Shown here piece after piece: positions 1 to 5,325 of a stretch of 5,325 bases of DNA. The DNA comes from JAUZQZ01 sp036985955 (GTDB taxonomy: Bacteria; Pseudomonadota; Zetaproteobacteria; Mariprofundales; Mariprofundaceae). The position numbers were made by a program, and so were the translations under genes. Position 1 is the stretch's first letter. Each line of letters begins with the position of its first letter. The stretch spans positions 1-5,325 of the forward strand of contig BTQQ01000120.1 in assembly GCA_036985955.1 (NCBI GenBank). The letters are read 5' to 3'. The notes below the pieces were generated by a model. It was not told the origin of the DNA. It ran no database searches and worked only from the letters and a program-made list of their open reading frames with translations.

Positions 1-16
1 TATACATTATGCGACG

Positions 17-45
17 TTAGCAAGTATGCACCCATGCGATAGTAT
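17..45 (+). promoter_or_regulatory. weak sigma70-like promoter candidate upstream of pilT
   Basis: TTAGCA (17-22) and TAGTAT (40-45) are separated by 17 nt; each matches the sigma70 consensus at 4 of 6 positions. It would give a 5' leader of about 70 nt before the pilT start at 123. A competing candidate, TTGCAC (57-62) with TATGCT (81-86) and an 18-nt spacer, is no better. Both are pattern matches only, and the true promoter could lie left of the window. Confidence 0.2.
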
Positions 46-112
46 TCCGTGGTAACTTGCACAAATGCTTGCTTATCCCCTATGCTGCCACACAAGTGGT
101 TTTGGATGAACC

Positions 113-119
113 GGGAGGA
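113..119 (+). promoter_or_regulatory. ribosome binding site that fixes the pilT start
   Basis: GGGAGGA at 113-119 is a near-perfect Shine-Dalgarno sequence ending 3 nt before ATG at 123. It decides against the upstream in-frame TTG at 57, which would add 22 residues with no match to the start of PilT proteins. Confidence 0.8.
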
Positions 120-122
120 TTC

Positions 123-1175
123 ATGGACATTTCTGAATTACTGGCTTTTACCGTCAAGAATAATGCATCGGATTTGCACATATCATCCGGTGAGCCTCCC
201 ATGATCCGTATCCATGGCGATATTACTCGTATCAAAATGCCGTCGATTGAAGCACGCGAAGTTCAAACCATGGTCTATGACATCATGACGGACTCCCAAC
301 GTAAGGCATTTGAGGAACATCTGGAACTGGACTTCTCCTTTGCGCTGGGTGATATCGCCCGTTTTCGTGTGAATGCGTTCTGGCAAAATCGGGGTATGAG
401 CGCGGCATTTCGTGTGATTCCCACCGAAGTGTTCACCCTGGAGCAACTCAAATGTCCTGAAATTTTCTCAACCATTGCGATGGAGCCACGTGGCCTCTGC
501 CTGGTCACGGGACCAACCGGCTCCGGTAAATCCACGTCCCTTGCGGCCATGGTGGACTTCCGCAATCAGGCCGAACGGGGCCATATTCTTACCATTGAGG
601 ATCCCATTGAGTTCGTCCATAAGTCCAAGAGCTGTCTGGTTTCACAGCGGGAGTTGGGGCCTCATACCCATTCGTTTGCTAACGCGCTTAGAAGCGCTTT
701 GCGTGAGGATCCTGATGTGGTAATGGTCGGTGAGTTGCGTGATCTTGAAACCATACGTTTGGCACTCACGGCTGCGGAAACGGGACATCTGGTGTTTGGC
801 ACTTTGCATACTTCTTCCGCGCCTAAGACCATTGACCGTGTGATTGATGTATTCCCCGCTGCCGAGAAAGACATGGTGCGTTCGATGTTGTCCGAATCGC
901 TCAAAGCTGTCATTTCACAAGCGCTAATCAAAACGGTTGATGGCAATGGACGTGTGGCTGCTTACGAAATCATGTTGGGTACGCCTGCCATCCGTAATTT
1001 AATTCGTGAGAACAAGGTGCCGCAGATGGTTTCAGTCATCCAGACCTCTAGCCGGGAAGGTATGCAAACACTGGATAATGACCTCCAGCAACTGGTGAAG
1101 GCACGTAAAATCACACAGAATGCGGCCCTGGAAAAGGCCAACAACAAGAAATTGTTTGACACCGTCAATGTATAA
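123..1175 (+). CDS. pilT: PilT, type IV pilus retraction ATPase
   Basis: This is a cytoplasmic hexameric ATPase that powers depolymerisation (retraction) of type IVa pili at the inner-membrane platform protein PilC. The 350-residue product begins MDISELLAF and includes ASDLHI (15-20), both hallmarks of PilT. The N-terminal PAS-like domain covers about residues 1-105 and contains RFRVN (80-84). The RecA-like domain has Walker A GPTGSGKST (130-138), the Asp box TIEDPIEF (157-164), Walker B DVVMVGELRD (198-207, Glu204) and the His box TGHLVFGTLHT (220-230, His222 and His229). The C-terminal AIRNLIRE motif (289-296), known to be needed for retraction in PilT, is intact. Length and motif order are those of a full, functional PilT. 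The start at 123 is set by GGGAGGA just upstream and by the family N-terminus. It is followed 22 nt later by pilU, as in many proteobacteria, suggesting co-transcription. Confidence 0.96.
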   Translation: MDISELLAFTVKNNASDLHISSGEPPMIRIHGDITRIKMPSIEAREVQTMVYDIMTDSQRKAFEEHLELDFSFALGDIARFRVNAFWQNRGMSAAFRVIPTEVFTLEQLKCPEIFSTIAMEPRGLCLVTGPTGSGKSTSLAAMVDFRNQAERGHILTIEDPIEFVHKSKSCLVSQRELGPHTHSFANALRSALREDPDVVMVGELRDLETIRLALTAAETGHLVFGTLHTSSAPKTIDRVIDVFPAAEKDMVRSMLSESLKAVISQALIKTVDGNGRVAAYEIMLGTPAIRNLIRENKVPQMVSVIQTSSREGMQTLDNDLQQLVKARKITQNAALEKANNKKLFDTVNV

Positions 1176-1197
1176 ATTAGTCAGGCAGGAGCAGTAG

Positions 1198-2367
1198 ATG
1201 AGCGCAAATGAGCCGATACAGAGACTTTCCATCAAACAACTACTGATGGTAATGGTCAAAAAGGACGCATCCGATGTTTATATTACGGCGGACATGCCCC
1301 CCTCCTTCCGTATCAATGGCGTTATTTATCCCGCCAAACAGGCTCCTCTGAATGCAGTGCAATGTGAGCAGCTTGCAAACTCGACCATGGGCGAGAAACA
1401 GCGCGCTGCTTTTGCGGAAACTTACGAAATGAATCTTGCCCTGGCCTATCCCGACCTCGGGCGTTTCCGTGTTAATGTATTTCGTCAACGCGGCAATGTG
1501 GGACTGGTTATCCGCCAGATTAAAACCCAGATACCCACCATTGATGACCTTAATTTACCACAAATATTCAAGGATATCGTTATGGCCAAACGTGGTTTGG
1601 TGATTATGGTGGGTGCGACCGGCTGCGGTAAATCCACCTCTTTGGCGGCATTGATCGACTGGCGTAACAGCAACCAGGCCGGGCATATTATTTCCATTGA
1701 AGACCCCATCGAGTTTGTGCATGAGCATAAGAAATGCGTGATTACACAACGAGAGGTGGGCACCGATACGCTGGAATATGAAACAGCGCTGAAGAACACG
1801 TTGCGTCAGGCGCCGGACGTGATTCTGATTGGTGAAATAAGGGATCGTCAGACCATGGAACATGCGCTGGAGTTTGCCGAAACAGGCCACCTCTGCCTGT
1901 CCACCTTGCATGCCAACAATTCCAATCAGGCCATGGAGCGCATCATCAATTTTTTCCCGCAGGAAATGCATGAACAGGTGGTTTTGAATCTGGCCCTGAA
2001 CCTCAAAGCCATTTTATCGCAAAGGCTGGTGCGAACGGTGGATGGCCAGCGTACCCCGGCCATCGAAATCATGATCAATACTCCCCGTATCAGCGATCTC
2101 ATTATGAAGAGTGAAATTACCAAGATCAAGGACACGATGATGGAAGGCAAAACCTATGGCATGCAGACTTTCGACCAACATCTTCTGGCCCTGTGGAAAG
2201 CTGGCCGTATCGCCGAGGAAGAGGCGTTACGCCATGCCGATGCGGTGAATGACCTGCGTCTGAAAATGAAGATGGCCAAACTGGAAGGTAGCAGTGATGA
2301 TGATCGTACCGATCTTGACCAACTTATGGGCAGTACCGGTGGCGATTCATCTGACCTGAAGATATAG
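1198..2367 (+). CDS. pilU: PilU, PilT-dependent retraction ATPase
   Basis: PilU is a PilT paralogue that assists pilus retraction; in Vibrio, Pseudomonas and Acinetobacter it works only when PilT is present. The 389-residue product has ASDVYI (24-29) where PilT has ASDLHI, and RFRVN (89-93). Its RecA-like core has Walker A GATGCGKST (139-147), the Asp box SIEDPIEF (166-173), Walker B DVILIGEIRD (207-216, Glu213) and the His box TGHLCLSTLHA (229-239). The AIRNLIRE motif of PilT is replaced by RISDLIMK (297-304), and the protein carries a longer C-terminal tail, both PilU traits. Residues 361-389 are rich in Asp, Ser and Gly and look disordered. The Cys at Walker A position 143, where the two neighbouring paralogues have Ser, is uncommon. 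AGGAG at 1187-1191 lies 6 nt before the ATG and supports the start. The 22-nt gap to pilT points to an operon. Confidence 0.93.
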   Translation: MSANEPIQRLSIKQLLMVMVKKDASDVYITADMPPSFRINGVIYPAKQAPLNAVQCEQLANSTMGEKQRAAFAETYEMNLALAYPDLGRFRVNVFRQRGNVGLVIRQIKTQIPTIDDLNLPQIFKDIVMAKRGLVIMVGATGCGKSTSLAALIDWRNSNQAGHIISIEDPIEFVHEHKKCVITQREVGTDTLEYETALKNTLRQAPDVILIGEIRDRQTMEHALEFAETGHLCLSTLHANNSNQAMERIINFFPQEMHEQVVLNLALNLKAILSQRLVRTVDGQRTPAIEIMINTPRISDLIMKSEITKIKDTMMEGKTYGMQTFDQHLLALWKAGRIAEEEALRHADAVNDLRLKMKMAKLEGSSDDDRTDLDQLMGSTGGDSSDLKI

Positions 2368-2445
2368 TGCTCCATCCCAACTATTGCTTACGTTTCAGCA
2401 CAAGAAACAGTTAGGACGGGGCACTCGCTATGATGGAATTAAAAT

Positions 2446-3540
2446 ATGGCTAATGACTGGCACATGATTGACGACCTGCTGCTTGCGGCACACAAGCACG
2501 AGGCCTCAGATTTGATTGTACGGACCGGAGATCGTGTGCGCATGCGCATCAATGGTGCAATTGTTACTATTTCTCCGGACAAGGTTCCACCTCAGTCGCG
2601 CGAGCAGGTGATTGGCATGATCAAGCATCTGGCACGAAAGCTTCCGGAACAGCCGAACATCGAACGCGTCCATAATCTTGATTTTCACTATTCATTGGAA
2701 AACGTGGCACATTTTCGTGCCCATGTTATGCGCACCCATAATAATTTCGGTATCGTGGCCCGTATCATTCCGCAGAATATTCCTGAATTTGGCGAATTGC
2801 GTCTGCCGCCGGTTATTCGGGAAATTACAGGTTACCGCAATGGCCTGATTCTCATGGCGGGCGCTACAGGATCTGGTAAGAGCACTACGTTGGCAGCCAT
2901 GACCGATTATATTATCAGCGATAAGGCAGTTAATGTTGTCACGATTGAGGATCCTATCGAATATCGCTATAGCACAAACAAGAAAGGCACGGTTTGCCAA
3001 CGCGAACTTGGCCGTGATGTTCTGGACTACGCGCAAGGTCTGAATGATGCCATGCGTGAAACGCCGGATATTATCGTCGTCGGCGAGGCGCGTGACCGCA
3101 CGGTGATTCAATCCGCCTTGCAGGCATCCGAAACCGGGCATCTGGTGATGGCCACGGTGCATGCCACAACGGCGACCGGCACCATGCAGCGCATCATGTC
3201 TGCTTTCGGCCTGGATGAGCAGGATGCGATCCGCGAACGCCTGTCCGAAAACCTGCGCGCCATCATCGTACAAAAGCTATTGCCATTGAAATCAGGCAAA
3301 GGCCGGATCGTGGCTCTGGAAATCATGATTCGCAATTCCGTCATCAAACACTTTTTACTTGATCCGGATCGATGGCGTGAGATTCCGCGTGCCATGGAAG
3401 AAGGTTCAACCCTGTATGGCAGCCAGACCTTTGATCAACATTTGCAACAACTGGTTGAAGGCGATCTGATTGAATACGAGGAGGGGTTGGCCAATGCTGT
3501 TTTCCCGGAGGATTTCACTATGCGCATGGGCAGGGAATAG
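2446..3540 (+). CDS. third PilT/PilU-family type IV pilus ATPase, divergent paralogue
   Basis: This 364-residue protein belongs to the PilT/GspE ATPase family but is neither a standard PilT nor a standard PilU. Its N-terminal domain (about 1-115) keeps ASDL (20-23), but the RFRVN of its neighbours is HFRAH (89-93). The catalytic core looks complete: Walker A GATGSGKST (139-147), Asp box VTIEDPIEY (165-173), Walker B DIIVVGEARD (208-217, Glu214) and His box TGHLVMATVHA (230-240, His232 and His239). There is no AIRNLIRE motif; the matching stretch reads NSVIKHFLLD (297-306). GSQTFDQHL (325-333) resembles PilU more than PilT, and the acidic PilU tail is absent. A role as an accessory or conditional retraction motor is inferred. 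The in-frame TAA at 2440 rules out an earlier start; GATGGAA (2432-2438) is a modest ribosome binding site for ATG 2446. ATG 2464, which would align with the PilT start, is the alternative. The 78-nt gap from pilU may allow separate control. It ends 13 nt before a convergent gene. Confidence 0.88.
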   Translation: MANDWHMIDDLLLAAHKHEASDLIVRTGDRVRMRINGAIVTISPDKVPPQSREQVIGMIKHLARKLPEQPNIERVHNLDFHYSLENVAHFRAHVMRTHNNFGIVARIIPQNIPEFGELRLPPVIREITGYRNGLILMAGATGSGKSTTLAAMTDYIISDKAVNVVTIEDPIEYRYSTNKKGTVCQRELGRDVLDYAQGLNDAMRETPDIIVVGEARDRTVIQSALQASETGHLVMATVHATTATGTMQRIMSAFGLDEQDAIRERLSENLRAIIVQKLLPLKSGKGRIVALEIMIRNSVIKHFLLDPDRWREIPRAMEEGSTLYGSQTFDQHLQQLVEGDLIEYEEGLANAVFPEDFTMRMGRE

Positions 3541-3553
3541 CGCACGCACCGCC

Positions 3554-4174
3554 TTATTCTATATCCAGCAGCGCCTGTTTCATGGTGCCGGTCCATTCGC
3601 GTATGGCATCTTTTCCGGCAAGGCCCTCGGGTAACAATATGGGATCTCCAAAACGGACGGACGCCCTGCCCCGCCGCAAAAATGAACGCCACAGGTGCAC
3701 ATGATCAAACGGCCAGGTTCCGGTGATCCGGAATGGTAGAATGGGTGCACCGGTTTTCATGGCCAGAATTACTGCTCCCGGGAGGATTCTTTCAAGCGGG
3801 ACATCCGGGTTGGCTGCACCTTCGGGGAACAGACACAGTGCATTCCCCTGCCTGACAGCCTCGATAGCATCAGATAATGCATAACGGTTCGCACCGCCCG
3901 GCTTGACCGGAATGACGCCATTGGTATCAAACAACCAGCGCGCATACCACATGGCCTGATAATATTCCCTGTCCATCAGAAAACAAAGGGGCCGGTTCAC
4001 CGCAGCCTGTATCAACAGGGGATCCACGCCAGCGCGGTGATTCCCAACCAGAATCAGAGGACCATCGGGCAAAATACGTACTTTTGGTGCAAGCCGTTGC
4101 CAGAAATGGCAATACCAGCGATTAAGTTTACGAAAAAAACGGTTCGTGCCACGTTGTATCCGTACATGATTCAT
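3554..4174 (-). CDS. PlsC-type lysophospholipid (1-acylglycerol-3-phosphate) acyltransferase family protein
   Basis: Enzymes of this family move a fatty acyl group from acyl-ACP or acyl-CoA to a lysophospholipid at the inner membrane; the best-known member makes phosphatidic acid. The 206-residue product has the catalytic HX4D motif in NHRAGVDP (45-52, His46 and Asp51), a block-2-like GVIPVK (86-91), FPEG (116-119) as block 3, and GAPILPFRITG (142-152) as block 4, followed by VRFGDPI (173-179). The first 28 residues are basic and aromatic with no clear membrane helix, suggesting peripheral membrane contact. It is somewhat shorter than E. coli PlsC. FPEG is followed by AANPD instead of the common TRS, so the precise substrate is uncertain and the symbol plsC is not assigned. 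The ATG at 4174 has only a weak ribosome binding site and overlaps, as ATGA, the stop of a small upstream frame. It is convergent with the third ATPase gene and divergent from gltB. Confidence 0.87.
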   Translation of the reverse strand: MNHVRIQRGTNRFFRKLNRWYCHFWQRLAPKVRILPDGPLILVGNHRAGVDPLLIQAAVNRPLCFLMDREYYQAMWYARWLFDTNGVIPVKPGGANRYALSDAIEAVRQGNALCLFPEGAANPDVPLERILPGAVILAMKTGAPILPFRITGTWPFDHVHLWRSFLRRGRASVRFGDPILLPEGLAGKDAIREWTGTMKQALLDIE

Positions 4175-4194
4175 TCGGCCATTCTACTAACAAC

Positions 4195-4223
4195 AATATA
4201 AATAAAGCCACATATAGAGGCAA
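4195..4223 (-). promoter_or_regulatory. sigma70-like promoter candidate for the acyltransferase gene
   Basis: Read on the minus strand, TTGCCT (4223-4218) and TATATT (4200-4195) are separated by exactly 17 nt and match the consensus at 4 of 6 and 5 of 6 positions. Transcription would start near 4188, leaving a leader of about 14 nt before the ATG at 4174. The spacing is ideal, but the local sequence is AT-rich, so chance matches are more likely. Confidence 0.4.
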
Positions 4224-4284
4224 ATAGCGAATGGTTTTGCATATCCTCCTGACGACATCCACTTGGCAATCCTTGTCTTTGGGG

Positions 4285-4313
4285 TGGAGAAACGAGGGTG
4301 ATTTCGCTATATT
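4285..4313 (+). promoter_or_regulatory. sigma70-like promoter candidate for gltB
   Basis: TGGAGA (4285-4290) and TATATT (4308-4313) are separated by 17 nt and match the consensus at 4 of 6 and 5 of 6 positions. Transcription would begin near 4320, giving a leader of about 70 nt before gltB. A weak inverted repeat, CCCCT (4333-4337) with AGGGG (4354-4358), lies inside that leader. I could not recognise an NtrC, Lrp or other known operator. Confidence 0.35.
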
Positions 4314-4380
4314 GCGCTGCCCTGCGCGGCATCCCCTGTGTTCAGACGAATCGAGGGGTTGTCATGCACTTTTACCGATG

Positions 4381-4385
4381 AGGAG
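4381..4385 (+). promoter_or_regulatory. ribosome binding site of gltB
   Basis: AGGAG at 4381-4385 lies 5 nt before ATG 4391. It supports that start over the in-frame ATG at 4409, which has no comparable site upstream. Confidence 0.7.
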
Positions 4386-4390
4386 CACGC

Positions 4391-5325
4391 ATGAAGCCAT
4401 TGCCAGCAATGAAATCCGCATTACCTGCCAGGCAGGGTCTCTACGATCCGGCCTTTGAGCACGATGCGTGTGGTGTTGGCTTTATCGCACATATAAAAAA
4501 TAAGAAAAGCCATGACATCATTGAAAAAGGTATGGAAATTTTGCTTCGGCTCACCCACCGGGGTGCTACGGGCGCTGATCCGAGAGAAGGTGATGGCGCC
4601 GGCATTCTGATTCAGATCCCGGATGCATTTTTCCGCGCGATAACACCTGAATTGAATATTGAACTCCCAGCGGAAGGTGAATATGGCGTGGGTATGGTGT
4701 TTTTGCCGCAGAATGACACCTATCGCGCTGCCTGTCAGGATATCACCGAACAAGCCATCACGGAGGAAGGCCAGATATTCCTTGGGTGGCGAGATGTTCC
4801 AACCAATGCGGCCCGTGCCGACCTTCCCGAAAGTGTTACGTGCTGCGAGCCCGTCATACGTCAGGTTTTTATCGGCAAGGGAGAGAACTGCGCCGATCAG
4901 GATGCTTTTGAGCGTAAGTTATATGTCATTCGCCGGGTGGCGCGAAATCGCATTGATGCTCTGGGGCAGTCGGATCCCGCACGTTTTTACTTTGCCTCCA
5001 TGTCCTGTCGTACCATTGTCTATAAAGGCATGTTTCTTTCGCACCAGGTGGGTGCATATTACGAGGATTTGCAGGATACGCGCCTGACATCTGCTCTGGC
5101 GCTCGTGCACCAGCGGTTCTCCACCAATACTTTCCCGGCATGGGAACTGGCACATCCCTTCCGTATGATTGCCCATAACGGTGAAATCAACACCCTGCGT
5201 GGAAACATCAACTGGATGAATGCCCGCAGGCATTCCATGGAATCGAGAGTGCTTGGGGATGACCTTAAAAAGCTCTGGCCGGTCATCGCGGAAGGCCAAT
5301 CCGATACGGCATGTTTCGACAATGC
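4391..5325 (+). CDS. gltB: glutamate synthase large (alpha) subunit, N-terminal part, cut by the window edge
   Basis: GltB is the large subunit of the glutamate synthase that converts 2-oxoglutarate plus glutamine to two glutamates, the GOGAT half of the GS-GOGAT ammonia-assimilation cycle in the cytoplasm. The window holds the first 311 codons of a protein usually near 1500 residues; the frame is open to the edge. They cover most of the class II glutamine amidotransferase domain. Cys27 in HDACGVGF is the expected nucleophile, exposed when the short propeptide is removed; the preceding 26 residues would be that propeptide. LTHRGATGADPREGDGAG (about 54-71), HQRFSTNT (240-247), AHNGEINT (261-268) and SDTACFDN (304-311) match the glutamine-binding and oxyanion segments of the family. 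The start at 4391 is supported by AGGAG 5 nt upstream. It is transcribed away from the acyltransferase gene; gltD, the small subunit, would be expected further right but is not in view. Confidence 0.94.
   Translation, partial: MKPLPAMKSALPARQGLYDPAFEHDACGVGFIAHIKNKKSHDIIEKGMEILLRLTHRGATGADPREGDGAGILIQIPDAFFRAITPELNIELPAEGEYGVGMVFLPQNDTYRAACQDITEQAITEEGQIFLGWRDVPTNAARADLPESVTCCEPVIRQVFIGKGENCADQDAFERKLYVIRRVARNRIDALGQSDPARFYFASMSCRTIVYKGMFLSHQVGAYYEDLQDTRLTSALALVHQRFSTNTFPAWELAHPFRMIAHNGEINTLRGNINWMNARRHSMESRVLGDDLKKLWPVIAEGQSDTACFDN

Noticed and set aside
1..56. Possible start of a divergent minus-strand gene at the left edge
   Set aside because: pilT is often divergent from another gene, but a minus-strand ATG at 35 leaves only about 11 codons in view, which is too little to identify or support.
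57..122. Upstream TTG start extending PilT by 22 residues
   Set aside because: The extension matches nothing known at the PilT N-terminus, while ATG 123 has a strong ribosome binding site and begins with the conserved MDISELLAF.
2692..3273. 193-codon minus-strand open frame
   Set aside because: It lies wholly antisense to the third ATPase gene, whose motifs are clear, and its translation shows no recognisable domain.
3521..3544. TGCGC / GCGCA inverted repeat at the end of the third ATPase gene
   Set aside because: The stem is only 5 bp with a 14-nt loop and no T tract, so it is not a convincing terminator.
3435..3692. 85-codon minus-strand open frame across the convergent junction
   Set aside because: It overlaps the ends of two well-supported genes in another frame and is Arg/Cys/His-rich with no domain.
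4263..4278. Possible sigma54 promoter (TTGGCA followed by TTGT) upstream of gltB
   Set aside because: The two elements are about 2 nt too close and the GC of the -12 element is missing.
4171..4332. 53-codon minus-strand frame (ATG at 4332) upstream of the acyltransferase gene
   Set aside because: It has no properly spaced ribosome binding site, covers the gltB promoter candidate and shows no domain; only its last 23 codons are noted as a low-confidence finding.
4333..4358. CCCCT / AGGGG inverted repeat in the gltB leader as a riboswitch or attenuator
   Set aside because: A 5-bp stem with a 16-nt loop, no alternative pairing partner and no known riboswitch core could be found by eye.
4231..4458. 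75-codon plus-strand open frame before gltB
   Set aside because: It runs 68 nt into gltB in a different frame, has no clear ribosome binding site and has a low-complexity, unprotein-like composition; its right part shadows the gltB start.

Overview
The window looks like a chromosomal segment of a Gram-negative proteobacterium with type IVa pili. The first ATPase closely resembles gammaproteobacterial PilT, and a PilT-PilU pair is typical of gamma-, beta- and some deeper-branching proteobacteria (Acidithiobacillia, Zetaproteobacteria). The genus cannot be fixed from sequence alone. No mobile element, CRISPR array, tRNA or rRNA is visible.

Layout. Positions 1-122 are a leader with a weak promoter candidate. 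Three consecutive plus-strand genes (123-1175, 1198-2367, 2446-3540) encode three different members of the PilT/GspE secretion-ATPase family: a canonical PilT, a PilU, and a third, more divergent PilT/PilU-like paralogue. The first two are tightly linked (22 nt gap, good ribosome binding site). The third follows after 78 nt and has a weaker ribosome binding site. A minus-strand PlsC-type acyltransferase (3554-4174) converges on the third ATPase gene with only 13 nt between them and no obvious terminator. A 216-nt divergent spacer (4175-4390) carries promoter-like elements on both strands. It leads into the 5' end of gltB, the large subunit of glutamate synthase, which runs off the right edge.

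How the genes fit together. PilT and PilU are expected to form hexamers at the base of the pilus and power its retraction (twitching, DNA uptake, surface sensing). In studied systems PilU works only together with PilT. The third ATPase keeps its Walker A, Asp-box, Walker B and His-box motifs, so it is probably an active ATPase. It lacks the C-terminal AIRNLIRE motif of PilT, and an otherwise shared Arg in the N-terminal domain is His. It could therefore be an accessory, conditional or regulatory motor. plsC (phospholipid synthesis) and gltB (ammonia assimilation) appear to be unrelated housekeeping neighbours.

I see no clearly new system here. The most interesting item is the tandem trio of retraction-type ATPases. 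Secondary items are a small hydrophobic reading frame joined to plsC by an ATGA overlap and short reading frames ahead of two of the genes. All of these small elements are weakly supported.
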